Assembly: GCF_018991925.1 (NCBI RefSeq)
Contig: NW_024724368.1
Span: 4,251,209 to 4,315,208, forward strand
Length of the DNA stretch: 64,000 nt
Reading direction: 5' to 3'
Source of the DNA: Homarus americanus
Lineage: Eukaryota > Arthropoda > Malacostraca > Decapoda > Nephropidae
Of the stretch, positions 51,805 through 63,330 are shown one piece after another. The position numbers and the translations under genes are program-made. Under the pieces are notes generated by a model. The model had not been told where the DNA came from and did no database searches. It worked only from the letters and a program-made list of their open reading frames with translations. Each line of letters begins with the position of its first letter. Position 1 is the first letter of the stretch.

Positions 51805-53248
51805 CTCCAGGTATATCCTCACGCTATATTATACACCTCCAGGTATATACTCACACTATATTATACACCTCCAGGTATATACTCACGCTATATTATACAC
51901 CTCCAGGTATATACTCACGCTATATTATACACCTCCAGGTATATACTCACGCTATATTATACACCTCCAGGTATATACTCACGCTATATTATACACCTCC
52001 AGGTATATCCTCACGCTATATTATACACCTCCAGGTATATACTCACGCTATATTATACACCTCCAGGTATATACTCACACTATATTATACACCTCCAGGT
52101 ATATACTCACGCTATATTATACACCTCCAGGTATATACTCACGCTATATTATACACCTCCAGGTATATACTCACGCTATATTATACACCTCCAGGTATAT
52201 ACTCACGCTATATTATACACCTCCAGGTATATCCTCACGCTATATTATACACCTCCAGGTATATACTCACGCTTGCATTATACACCTCCAGGTATATAAT
52301 TACTTATATTATACACTCCAGGTATATACTACGCTATATTATACACCTCCAGGTATATACTACGCTATATTATACACCTCCAGGTATACTCACGCTATAT
52401 TATACACCTGCGGTATACATCACGCCATATGCGCACCTCCAGGTATATACCACGCTATATTATAGCACCTCCAGGTATATCCTCACGCCATATTATACAC
52501 CTCCAGGTATATACTCACGCTATATTATACACCTCCAGGTATATCCTCACGCTATATTATACACCTCCAGGTATATACTCACGCTATATTATACACCTCC
52601 AGGTATATACTCACGCTATATTATACACCTCCAGGTATATCCTCACGCTATATTATACACCTCCAGGTATATCCTCACGCTATATTATACACCTCCAGGT
52701 ATATCCTCACGCTATATTATACACCTCCAGGTATATCCTCACGCTATATTATACACCTCCAGGTATATATACTCACGCTATATTATACACCTCCAGGTAT
52801 ATAATACTCACGCCATAATATACATCTCCAGGTATACTCACGCTATAATATACACCTCCAGGTATATACTCACGCCATATTATTATACACCTCCAGGTAT
52901 ATACCACGCTATATTATACAATCTCCAGGTATATACCTCACGCTATATTATACACCTCCAGGTATATACTCACGCTATATTATACACCTCCAGGTATATA
53001 CCACGCTATATTATACACCTGCGTATATAATACTCACGCCATATTATACACCTCCAGGTATATAATACTCACGCTATATTATACACCTCCAGGTATATCC
53101 TCACGCTATATTATACACCTCCAGGTATATCCTCACGCTATATTATACACCTCCAGGTATATCCTCACGCTATATTATACACCTCCAGGTATATCCTCAC
53201 GCTATATTATACACCTCCAGGTATATACTCACGCTATATTATACACCT
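51805..53248 (+). repeat. 32-bp satellite array, about 45 copies
   Basis: The unit GGTATATACTCACGCTATAT plus TATACACCTCCA repeats every 32 bases with few changes (TATATCC for TATATAC, and ACACTATA or CCATA variants). Shorter and slipped copies cluster at 52270-52450 and 52785-53060. The unit has no stop in any forward frame and 32 is not a multiple of 3. Long open frames therefore cycle through three peptides (for example YILTLYYTPPG); these are not genes. Confidence 0.95.
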
Positions 53249-53857
53249 TAGCTCGTGTTACTTCAGCCTAGGAGTTGTGGTGACAGAATGATCCAGTTCT
53301 TCCCGCGGTGTTTACTTGTGTGTGTGTTTATGCCTGTATATTTCCACCACACTGCCACACGTCTACCGTATCACACTCACTAAGCGACTGTTTGTATCTC
53401 ATTCCAGTAGAGGTGTTTTGAAAATTCAGGGGGAGGATATAACGAAGGGCAGCTAATCAGAGGGCGCATGCGCTACCGTTAGAACGTCGTGTCCGCCAAT
53501 AGAAATCGGAGTTGGCTTCAGCTGTGGAGTGACGACATAAACGTTGACCAATGAGCGCGGGGTGTACCGACTATGTGACCAGTGACGCAGTTCATTGTAG
53601 GCGGCGGGGGAGTGATGACGTGTGAGTGACTGTGTGTGTGTGTGTGTGTGTCTGTGTGTGTGTGTGTGTATTATCCCCTTACCAGCAAAACACTCGGTAT
53701 CGTACAGAAACAAACAGTTATGCTCCACAAAGGGGGGGTGGGGGGGGCGTTGTTTATGTTTTTAGCCAAATTTAACCAAACAAGCCAAAGAGATTCATCA
53801 TCCCCAGCAGGTGGTGTTGACCGTGTGAAGCTCTAGAGGACACAGACCTTGTGGGTG

Positions 53858-53940
53858 GACTGAGGTGTACGGTGGCTGGGCTGGGGTGTACGGTGGCTGG
53901 GCTGGGGTGTACGGTGTCTGGGCTGGGGTGTACGGTGGCT
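53858..53940 (+). repeat. 21-bp tandem repeat
   Basis: Four copies of GTGTACGGTGGCTGGGCTGGG with minor changes. Confidence 0.85.
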
Positions 53941-54189
53941 ATATGATAAGATGATATACGATCTATATCATTTATTATATAGCTTCTGTTCTGTAGTGGT
54001 TTATATATTAAGAGGACATGTCGTGTTTACTTGTTGTCGTCGCCGTTTTTTTTTTGCGTCTGGGTACACGAGCCGATTGAATGCTAGTGATGGTTTTGAT
54101 TTGTTTTACAGCGACTACGTGAATGAGTGGGTGAAGCCAAGCCGAAGGACGTGACACCTACACTGTATTGTATTCACGCTCACGGCTCT

Positions 54190-55045
54190 ATTCCCCCGCG
54201 CACACACACCTACACCTTCCTCTCCTTCCTCACACACCCACTCTTTTTTCCCCCTTGCACACACACACACCTACCTCCCCACACCTACCTCCCCACACAC
54301 CTACCTCCCCACACCCAACCTCCCCCACACCCACACACCTACCTCCCCCACACACCTACCTCCCCCACACACCTACCCTCCCCCACACACCTACCTCCCC
54401 CACACACCTACCTCCCCCACACACACCTACTCCCCCACACACCTACCTCCCCCACACACCTACTCCTCCCCACACACCTACCTCCCCACACACCTACCTC
54501 CCCCACACACCTACCTCCCCCACACACCTACCTCCCCCACACACCTACCTCCCAACACACCTACCTCCCCCACACACCTACCTCCCCCACACACCAAGTA
54601 CCTCCCCCCACACACCTACCTCCCCCACACACACCTACCTCCCCCCACACCCCCCACACACCCCACACCTTCCCCACACACCTACCTCCCACACACCTAC
54701 CTCCCCGCCCCACACCCCCACCTCCCCCGCCCCACACCCCCACGCCCTCCCTACACCCTCATGCCCTCCCCACACCTCCCCTACACCCCCAATGCCTCCC
54801 CCACACCCCTACACCCCCCCACCTCCCCACACCCCCTACACCCTCCCCACACCCCCACCCCTCCCCACACCCTACACCTCCCCCACACTCACACCCTCCC
54901 CACACCCCTGCCACACCCTCCCCCACACCCCTACACCTCCCCCACACCCTCCCCACACCCCTCCCCCACACCTCTTCCCCTACACCCTCCCCCACACTTT
55001 CCCCCACACCTCCCCCACACCCCACGCCCTCCCCCCACACACCTG
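54190..55045 (+). repeat. 16-bp CCCACACACCTACCTC minisatellite
   Basis: Tandem 15-16 base units dominate 54250-54720. They decay rightward into CCCCACACCC/CTACACC units up to 55045. The Pro/Thr/His-rich open frames across it are repeat artefacts. Confidence 0.95.
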
Positions 55046-55329
55046 CATTACGTAAACGACTTAGTGAAGAATGTGTACAGTAAGTGTACCGCTGTATATT
55101 GTGTCCCTGGCGTTTCAAAAGGTCCTCAAGTACAGTGTTGGGTGTAGTGGAGAGGCTTTGTTACCTCCCGTTGTTTGTTATTTATAATCATTCTTCCTAG
55201 CTGTGATTCTCTCTCTCTCTCTCTCTCTTTTCTTTCTCCTTCACTTTTTTCTTTCATTTTCTCTCTTTTCTTTCTTTCTTCTGTCTCTCTTTATCTCTTT
55301 CTTTCTAACCCAACCCAAACCTCAACTTA

Positions 55330-55412
55330 AACCTAACCTAGCCTAACCTAGCCTAACCTAACCTAACCTAACCTAACCTAACCTAACCTAACCTAACCTA
55401 GCCTAACCTAAC
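55330..55412 (+). repeat. interstitial telomere-like (CCTAA)n tract
   Basis: About 15 tandem CCTAA pentamers, with a few CCTAG variants, match the arthropod telomere repeat TTAGG read on the other strand. Further short tracts lie at 8823-8840 and 58800-58824. Confidence 0.85.
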
Positions 55413-55615
55413 CTCTCCTCTCCTTTACACGATAAACTAGCCCCTTTCACCCCCCCCCTCCCTTCCCCAAATTAGCATTAATGGGGGAGGTTATACGCCA
55501 CTTTGCATCTCATTAAACTTAAACGCAGGAATCTTCTCGTCTCAGTTACAGGGCGTAGATCTACAGCTCCTCTTCTGTAGCGTGTGGTGAAGTTTGTTGT
55601 ATCTCCTTGAGGAAG

Positions 55616-55618
<3 letters not shown>

Positions 55619-55672
<54 letters not shown>
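55619..55672 (+). repeat. (GA)n microsatellite
   Basis: About 27 uninterrupted GA units. Confidence 0.95.
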
Positions 55673-55676
<4 letters not shown>

Positions 55677-56109
55677 GTGTGAGACAGAGAAACTATGAGT
55701 GTATTGTGTCAGTGGGAGAGAGTGAGTGAATAGTGAGAAGTATGTGTGTGTGTGTGTGTGTGTTGTAAAGTCCGACCATCTCTATATAGCAGCATAAAAT
55801 ATTACATTAAAACAACAGTAAAACTAAAACAAACACCAAAAAAAAACAGCGACAATTACTTCACAACAAAAATCCATCACCTGTTGTAAATCAAACGATG
55901 GTGGATTCTCATTAACATAAGGATGATAGATTTTAAAGTCACATGTTATCTAAAAAAAAAAAATCGTGTCAAAAATTTGAGAGTTTGTTTACACTCTCAC
56001 GTCAGTTGAACCAGGCGAGGTGTGGTGGTTAAAAAGGTGAGCTAATTACAACGTTTGGTTTTGTTCCGTGGTTCAGAGTGTATTTGATGTTGAGAAGCTG
56101 TTTTGACCG

Positions 56110-56640
56110 TGGGAGGAGAGGAGAGGGAGGGGGGTTGGAAGGAAGGAGGGAGGGGAGGGAAGGAGGGAAGGAAGGAAGGAAGGAAGGAGGGGAGGGAGGA
56201 AGGAAGGAAGGAGGAGGGGAGGAGGAAGGAAGGAGGGGAGGGAGGAAGGATGGATGGAAGGAAGGGAGGGAGGGAGGAAGGGAGGAGGGAGGGAGGGAGG
56301 AAGGAAGGAAGGAGGGAGGGAGGGAGGAGGAAGAAGGAGGGGAGGGAGGGAGGGAGGAAGGAAGGAAGGGAGGGAGGGAGGGAGGAGGGAGGGAGGGAGG
56401 AGGAAGGAAGAAGGAAGGAGGGAGGAGGAAGGAAGAAAACTAGAGAGGGAGGAAAGGAGGGGCAGCCTAGGAGAAAGAAGGAAGGAAGGGAGGAGAAGAA
56501 AAAGGAAGAGACGCAAGGAGGCAGGAAGAGAGAAGGAGAAGGTGGTGAAGGACAGGGAGAAAGTGAAGGAGATAGGGGATGGGAGAGAAAGAGAGAGAGA
56601 GGAAGGAAGGAGGGGAAGGAGGAAGGGCATCGTTGGAAGG
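56110..56640 (+). repeat. (GGAA/GGGA)n purine tract, about 530 bp
   Basis: Nearly pure purine on the + strand, made of GGAA, GGGA and GGAGG units. The Gly/Glu/Arg/Lys-rich frames on + and the Pro/Ser/Leu-rich frames on - are artefacts. It could form triplex (H-DNA). Confidence 0.95.
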
Positions 56641-57487
56641 GTTATAAGAAAATAATGGCTAGTCTAAGGGCCTCATCTCGCCTGGTATCGTGTTTAATTA
56701 TTAATATTTACGTCTGTGTGTGTGTGTGTGAGGGGGGCTTGAGAAGGACCTCACACGATACACTGCTAAAATTTTCAGACCGTGATGAACGGGTGGGGAA
56801 AGAAAATAAATTACGAGCGAAATTAAGAGTTAAGAGAAGAATAAGGTGCATAAAGACAGAGGGAATAAAGAGGGACTAGACAAAGGAGTGGATAACTTGT
56901 GGTGAAAGCCTTGGGGGGAATCTAAAACCTTTAATCCCCCTTTGCTGACTATGATTTAACCCCTCAGAACTCAAAGGGGTTAAAATAATCACTATCCAGG
57001 GGTAATAACCAAAACGAAATGGGACAATGATACGACCATTTTTAACACTGTCCTCTGCCTGTCAACCGAAGCGAATTGTATAAAAAAAATAAAATAACTA
57101 AATAACTCAATAACTAGATAAATTAATAGATAAAAAGTTTACATATATATATGGCGTCTGTTTTGTTTTGGTTGGTGGACTATAAATATATATATATATA
57201 TAGGATATTCGCGTCCGTGTAATTCATAAAAGAGGGTAGTGACGTATTTTCCAGCGGCCGGGTTAATAGGACAACATGGAGGTAGTGGTCGGGGTTAATA
57301 GGACAACATGGGGCCAGTGACTTATTTTACAGCGTTGAGATAAAACAGAAATATCTACCTAGCGATTTATTTTCCATCAACAGAGAGTCTCGGATTCTTG
57401 CAGATCGCTTGGCCTGGCATTCATGTGTTGTATAGTCTGTTGAGGCTTTGGTTCGGAGTCAGGCTGTTTTTCTGGTCGCTGGAAGCC

Positions 57488-57489
<2 letters not shown>

Positions 57490-57541
<52 letters not shown>
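57490..57541 (+). repeat. (GA)n microsatellite
   Basis: About 26 GA units followed by GGGG. Confidence 0.95.
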
Positions 57542-57543
<2 letters not shown>

Positions 57544-58042
57544 GAGCCTCTTATATCCCAAGTACGAGAGAGGTTATATTGAGCGGTGTATGTTCATTTA
57601 GGGAGTGTGTGTGTGTGTGTGATTCCAATATTGCCGTCAACAGCAAACTTCCCACCGACCCGATATCCGTGACAAGATCAATATTTGACGGACCCCGAAA
57701 CCATCCTGATATCTCGTTAGGGGGTGAACACCTCAAGTTCCGGAGATGATGATCACTACACACACTAATAACATACAATAATACGCATCTAAATTCAGGA
57801 TTTTTAAATTAAAATTGTCTATTAAGATCAAACCATATGAAAAGATATACACTATAGCCTCTATACGACCAGACGCCCAAATAGTTATATAGTCATTCAG
57901 AGAAGAGCGGAGGTCATCTGAGAAGAGCTTAATCCTGTATTGAGTATTATATTAGTGACCTTTGACCTGTGACCCCTTGACCTGTGACCCCTGACCTTGA
58001 TGTGATGATGATAGAACGTGGGTATGTTGTTGTTCTTTTAAA

Positions 58043-58047
<5 letters not shown>

Positions 58048-58089
<42 letters not shown>
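58048..58089 (+). repeat. (GA)n microsatellite
   Basis: About 21 uninterrupted GA units. Confidence 0.95.
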
Positions 58090-58091
<2 letters not shown>

Positions 58092-58535
58092 TTTAAAATC
58101 ATAGCTGGGAGAGGAGTGGGGAGAAGAGAGGAGGAGGAGGATGAACGAGATGATGGTGAAGATTGATGGTGGTGGTGGTGCAGAGTTGAAGATAAACAAA
58201 AGAGGGAAACATTGACACAAAGAAACTCCTCCTCTCCCTTCCCTCTCCTCCTCTTCCCTCCTCCCTTCTTCCTCCCCCTCCTCCACACCCCGGCCTCAAG
58301 TGGTATTATTGCTGGTGATTCCGGAAGACTGTGTGTGGGTGGGTGGAGGGGGAGGGAAAGTCTGGAATCTTGGGAATCTTGGATCTTAACTATCTTGGGA
58401 TCTGTTGAGAGTGGATGATGGGTACACGCTGTTGTTGTTTTAGTTTCTTGGTTTAACTTCCTCAGTGTTGTGTTTTATGTGGCGTCTCTTCTGCTCTGTG
58501 GTTGTGAGAGGATGGGCTGTTTGTTTGTGGCGTCT

Positions 58536-58628
58536 TTGTGCTCTTGTTGTGTTTGTTTGTGGCTTCTTTGTGTTCTTGTTGTGTTTGTTTGTGGCGTCTT
58601 TGTGCTCTTGTTGTGTTTGTTTCTTTAT
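58536..58628 (+). repeat. about 35-bp tandem repeat
   Basis: About 2.6 copies of a TGTTTGTTTGTGGCGTCTTT plus GTGCTCTTGTTG unit. It lies just upstream of the (TTTG)n tract. Confidence 0.7.
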
Positions 58629-58662
58629 GTTGATGGAAATGAACTTGGAGATAAAATAAATA

Positions 58663-58711
58663 TGTTTGTTTGTTTGTTTGTTTGTTTGTTTGTTTGTTTG
58701 TTTGTTTGTTT
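58663..58711 (+). repeat. (TTTG)n microsatellite
   Basis: About 12 TTTG units. Confidence 0.95.
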
Positions 58712-58799
58712 ACTTGTAATACTGTCACCATCCTGAACTACAAATTTGCATCCAGTAACAAACAGGTTAATGCAAGAAGGTTATAACAAGTGACTAACG

Positions 58800-58824
58800 T
58801 AACCTAACCTAACCTAACCTAACC
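58800..58824 (+). repeat. short telomere-like (CCTAA)n tract
   Basis: Five AACCT units close to a (CA)n tract at 58836-58881. Confidence 0.85.
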
Positions 58825-58833
58825 TTCAAATGA

Positions 58834-58835
<2 letters not shown>

Positions 58836-58881
<46 letters not shown>
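58836..58881 (+). repeat. (CA)n microsatellite
   Basis: About 23 CA units. Confidence 0.95.
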
Positions 58882-58883
<2 letters not shown>

Positions 58884-59049
58884 CCCAGATAACGAAATAT
58901 GAATAACACAGATTTGATTATTGACATTATATTAAACCCGTAAAAAATAAAAAAAAACCCCGCATTGACAAAACACCACCGGTCGGTCGGTTTGTCGGTC
59001 GGTCCAGGAAAGACACACATTGAGCTTACCCACGCAACCTGGAAGTGAA

Positions 59050-59485
59050 CAAGGAGTTAGGGAGAGGAATGAGAGAAAGGAGCGAGGGAGAGGGAGGAGG
59101 AGAGGAGCGAGCAAGGGAGAGAGAGGAGGAGGGAGAAAGGAGCAAAGGAGTGAGAGAGGAGGAGAGAAAGGAGTGAAGAGGAGAGAGAGAGAGGAGGAGG
59201 AGAGAGGAGAGAGGGAGAGGAGCGAGGGAGAGGGAGGGAGTGAGGGGAGAGGGGAGAGAGAGAGAGAGGGGAGAGGGAGGAGAGAGGAGGAGAGAGAGGG
59301 GAGGAGTGAGAGAGGAGCAAGGAGGGAGGTGAGAGAGGAGCGAGGAGAGGAGCGAGGGAGGAGTGAGGGAGAGGAGGAGGAGGAGCGAGGGAGAGGAGCG
59401 AGGGAGAGGGAGTAGAGAGAGGGAGTGAGGAAAGGAGGGAGAGAAAGGGGTGAGAGAGGGAGTGAGGGAGAGAGGAGGAGAGATC
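59050..59485 (+). repeat. GAG/GGGA-rich purine tract
   Basis: About 430 bases of almost pure purine with GAGGAG, GAGCGAGGGAGA and similar units. The open frames across it on both strands are artefacts. Confidence 0.9.
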
Positions 59486-60029
59486 CATCAGGGTTTAGGG
59501 ATGATGACGACCTAATGTAGGAATTTGTCGTGTTGGTATAAGGTCAGGGATTTAAGGTCCCTAGCTGATGATTGGACAGTGGGTGGTGGTAGGTGTGGGG
59601 TGGGGTGGTAGGTTGGTGGGAAAGTGGATGGTGTGTGGGTGGTGGCAGGGTGTAGGTGGGTGGTGGTGGTGGCAGTCTCTCGCACCATTAAAATACCTCC
59701 AAAACAGGTGCCACATTATGATAGCTGTAAATCATTATGGTGGCGCTCCATCACAGCACCGTCAGGAGAGGAGTGGTAAGGCTAGAGGAGGAGGTAGGAG
59801 ACGTAGGAAAAGGAGGGGGAGGTAAGAAGGGAGGAGAAGAATGAAGAGGAGGGGGAAGGAAGAGAGAAGAAACATGATCGCGGTGTTCCCTCTGGAGGTG
59901 TGCCTCGTCCCCAGGTAAGGCTCTTAAAGGTCAGGTTAATATTTTACCGTGGTTTTGTGGGTCTCCTGGGGAGTGGACGTAGAGCAGGCATTGTAAGGGG
60001 GAGGAGAGAGGGAGAAGGTGGTGGGTGGT

Positions 60030-60140
60030 GGGATGGTGTGTGTGGGGGGGGGGTGAGGGGAGAGGTGTGTGAGGGGGGGAGGGGAGGTGTGTGGGGGGTG
60101 AGGGAGGTGTGTGTTGGGGGGGGGGGGGGGGGGGGGGGTA
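60030..60140 (+). repeat. G-rich tract ending in a poly-G run
   Basis: GGTGTGTGAGGGGGGGAGGG-type units lead into an almost uninterrupted run of about 22 G at 60117-60138. Confidence 0.85.
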
Positions 60141-60326
60141 ATTACACTCATGATGGCAAGGTAATTTTTTTAAAAGGTCTTGAGGAAGAGGCTTTTAACC
60201 TTCTCTCGCGGGTCAAAGGTAATTTAAATGACCTAGTTTGGGGAGATGGTCTTTAACTCGTGACGTAGGTGTAGATAATTTAAAGGTCATTAAGGTGGAG
60301 AGACGAATGACTTTATCTCTCAGGAC

Positions 60327-60365
<39 letters not shown>
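60327..60365 (+). repeat. (GAT)n microsatellite
   Basis: About 13 GAT units. Confidence 0.95.
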
Positions 60366-60366
<1 letters not shown>

Positions 60367-60814
60367 ATTTTAAATGTCTGTCTGTCTGTATTATGAGCTA
60401 AACCACTTGAGTACGACGACTTAAACCCCTTGAGTACGATGAATTAGTATGACCCCTCGAGTACACTGATGCGACTCCAAACACACGGGCATTGTACTGA
60501 GAAAATATCATCGTACTCAAGAGGTTCAGAGTAGTAGAGGGCCCAGTAGTGAAGGCCCCTGAGTACGAGGTAATCAAGTGGTGGTGGGCGGTGGGGGTAG
60601 GGCTGTGGGGTGGGAGGGGGGGGTGGGGGTGGCCTGGCTGTACATAGTGTAAGCCGACTCAATTTCCTTAGCTGAGCCTCCCTGGATTACGAGGTCACCG
60701 CCGCGCTGCCAAGGACCGCGCGACCCCGATTGAGTCTATACTCCTGTCCCTTTCCTTCCTCCTGCCCCTGCTTCTTCCTCCTGCCCCCCCCCTTACACCA
60801 TTGTCGTCGTCACT

Positions 60815-60950
60815 ATTACCACCATCACCACCACCACTACTACCATATACCTACCACATATTAGCGTTACTACCATCACACACCACTACCACCACTACCA
60901 CCATTACCACCATTACCACCACACACCATCGCCACCACTACTATCACCCC
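60815..60950 (+). repeat. (ACC)n-type degenerate microsatellite
   Basis: ACC/ATC/ACT triplets such as CACCACCACTACTACCATA and CCACTACCACCATTACCACC. Confidence 0.8.
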
Positions 60951-60982
60951 CACAACACAACAATACCTGCGCCGTGACTCAC

Positions 60983-61091
60983 CTGGTGGTATTGAGGGGA
61001 GGAGGAGAGGAGGGTGTTGGCCTGCCCGGGTGAAGAACACGCACACCATCACCTCCGCCGACCCCCCTGTCATCCACCTTCACCATAGCAC
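60983..61091 (-). CDS. candidate minus-strand coding exon with a Met
   Basis: On the minus strand a (CT)n tract ending CTCCTGCAG (acceptor, exon from 61091) and CACCAG|GTGAGT (strong donor after 60983) bound 109 bases. One frame is open: ATG at 61086, then MVKVDDRGVGGGDGVRVLHP and GRPTPSSPPPLNTT, with AG left over. The family is unrecognised. The two leftover bases fit the candidate exon at 46155, so it may be a 5' exon of RASL10. The strong consensus sites make it more than a chance ORF, but the purine-rich surroundings weaken the case. Confidence 0.35.
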
Positions 61092-61097
61092 CTGCAG

Positions 61098-61155
<58 letters not shown>
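61098..61155 (+). repeat. (GA)n microsatellite
   Basis: Interrupted GA tract. On the minus strand it forms the polypyrimidine tract of the candidate exon at 61091-60983. Confidence 0.95.
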
Positions 61156-61157
<2 letters not shown>

Positions 61158-61633
61158 ACGGTATTAGTCACTTCAGGTACACAATGGGATCTTTTGGCTC
61201 ATTATTACCTGTGCATGTTTGTTATGATTTGTAAAGGGAAGGTTTGGTTGGGTTTGGTTGGGTTGGGTTTGGTTGGGTATATGCTCTGTAATCTTGGTTG
61301 TCATAGAGGTCTAATTGCTTCTGTTTTGGAGCTATGGGTGGCACAGACAGACAGATAGACGCTAGCACACCCACACACACCCACACCCACACCCACACAC
61401 ACACCCACACCACTTGTTATCAGCTCCAACAAGTGAAATAAACATCACTAGACTGGCAGTACAAATGTTCACACCCAAATATATGTATCAGCTCCACCAC
61501 CAGATTTATTCCTACTTTTATTATGCCGGGAATAAAATAGCAATTGCTACACTTATTCCTAATTCCTGAAGTGAAAAAATAGACAGATATTAACATTGAT
61601 GGCGTGAGAATGTTAGAGGAATTTATATATATA

Positions 61634-61727
61634 GTGAAACCTCTATATAATGGGGTTTTACATCTAACGGATCCTGTTTATAACGGACTTTCTTCTCCAC
61701 AAAGTCTGTTAAATAGAGGTTTTACCG
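61634..61727 (+). mobile_element. short pogo/Tigger-like MITE or TIR remnant
   Basis: GTGAAACCTCTATATAATGG on the left and TTAAATAGAGGTTTTACCG on the right are inverted. The word AAACCTCTATNTAA is typical of pogo/Tigger-type terminal repeats as I recall them. Inside, TATAACGGACTTT pairs with AAAGTCTGTTAAATA to form a hairpin. The length is under 100 bases and there is no coding content. Confidence 0.45.
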
Positions 61728-61830
61728 TTGTGTTTATGGGACCATGTCACATTATCGGTAATGTGATTCGATTTCCCAAACGGCGAGGCATTTGGTACAA
61801 CTATTTTAGATCAAGACAAGAGTGATTTAG

Positions 61831-61956
<126 letters not shown>

Positions 61957-62034
61957 CGCCCCGTCACTCCTCTATATGGGATCCAGTTCGTACTTTTCAT
62001 CTAGTGGGTATTGATATTGTAGCATGTAACCCCA

Positions 62035-62250
62035 TCCTACCCCACCCCACCACTACCCCACTCCAACCCCCACCCCACCCGACCCCTGCCCCCATCCCGC
62101 CCCCATCCTGCCCCATCCCACCCCCATCCTGCCCCATCCCACCTCCTGGCCTCCCACCCTGCCTCTACTCCCACCCCCCCCTGGCCTCACCCTGCCCCTA
62201 CCCCACCCCACCCCACCTCCTGCCCCCACTCCCACCCCACCCCTCTACTG
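62035..62250 (+). repeat. CCCCA/CCCATCCTG-rich tandem tract
   Basis: Imperfect units such as CCCCATCCCACCCCCATCCTG. The open frames are artefacts. Confidence 0.85.
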
Positions 62251-62565
62251 TGTCTCAGATGGTGCCAGTAGGGGCGGTGGGAGAGGGGAGGCTAGGAAGA
62301 GCTTATGTAAATTATATTGACTTAGAAATGAGTTGAGCTTTACGAGGGAAGTGGTGCCGTGTTATTAGGGAGGCCTTGTAAGGGGAGGCTGGCGGGGGGG
62401 GGTTGAGGGGGCGGAAGACAGGTGAGGGAGGGGAGACAGGTGGGAGGAGAGGGAAGGTAGACAGGTGGGAGCAGGGGGAGGGAGGCAGGTGGGAGCAGGG
62501 GGAGGAAGTAGGTAGGTGGGGAAGGAGGTAGACGGGGGTATAATTTCTCTCCCTTTTTCCTATAG

Positions 62566-62625
62566 ATGTTCTCCCCCTTCTCCTCCTCCTCTTCTCCTCC
62601 TCCTCTTCTCCTCCTCCTCCTCCAT
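62566..62625 (+). repeat. (TCC)n tract
   Basis: CTCCTCCTCCTC and TTCTCC units, about 60 bases. Confidence 0.85.
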
Positions 62626-62735
62626 AAAGTATGTTTGGTGACCATCTCGGAGGAACCTCTTGGCTGGGCTAATGCATTTTCTTGTGACGATATGTTGTGC
62701 AAACCTCTCATATTCCTTGGCTTGTAATGTATGTA

Positions 62736-62739
<4 letters not shown>

Positions 62740-62771
<32 letters not shown>
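62740..62771 (+). repeat. (GT)n microsatellite
   Basis: GT tract preceded by TATG repeats. Confidence 0.95.
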
Positions 62772-62772
<1 letters not shown>

Positions 62773-63054
62773 TTTAGTTTATTTATTTATCATTTATTTT
62801 CCTTAACTTATCTATTATTATCATATTTTTAACTTATTCCCTTATTTTTATTATATATTTTTACTGTTTATTGACATATTATCTTATTTATCTTTCTCAC
62901 GTGTAACCATTGAGACTAGTGATGTGTTACCTCGTGAGTGAACGTCTGCTGTGCCAGTCTAGACGTGTGTCATTTGGTAAAGGGTATTGCTTTTTAACGG
63001 GGAGACATAACACTTACCGCCCACTGAGTAGTTTAGAAAATTTGCATTGGCTAG

Positions 63055-63330
63055 TGGGCGTTGTGGGTGGGGGTGGGTGGGGTGGGTGGGGTGGAGGAGA
63101 GTGGATGGAAGGGAGAGAGAGTGGATTGAAGGGAAAGAGAGGGTTGGTGGAAGAAGGGAGAGAGAGGGAAGAAGAGTGGGAGAGAGAGAAAGGGAGGGAG
63201 GGTGAGAAGGAAGAAAGAGAGTGGTGGGAGAATGAGAAGGAGGGAGAGTGAGAGGGAAGGAGAGAAAGAGAGGACAGAGGGAGAACAGAAATAGAGTAAG
63301 ACTGAAGAAAAAGAGAGAGAGAGAGAAAGA
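63055..63330 (+). repeat. GGGTG and GA-rich purine tract
   Basis: GGGTGGGGTGGG units run into a long GGAGAGAG-type purine tract. The open frames are artefacts. Confidence 0.85.

Noticed and set aside
51167..53030. Open frames of 432 and 596 codons
   Set aside because: They run through the ACC-rich repeat and the 32-bp satellite, whose unit has no stop in any forward frame. The peptide cycles through three frames of the same unit.
54113..54154. Possible terminal exon: acceptor TTTGTTTTACAG followed by DYVNEWVKPSRRT and a stop
   Set aside because: The acceptor is good but only 13 residues follow. There is no recognisable family and no upstream coding partner on the + strand.
54127..55147. Pro/Thr/His-rich open frames of 318 and 295 codons
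   Set aside because: Translation of the CCCACACACCTACCTC minisatellite. Different frames are equally open and there is no domain.
56073..56879. Gly/Glu/Lys/Arg-rich (+) and Ser/Pro/Leu-rich (-) open frames
   Set aside because: Pure purine/pyrimidine tract; open on both strands because of composition.
59020..59488. 131- and 143-codon open frames on opposite strands
   Set aside because: GA-rich simple sequence without stops; no family resemblance.
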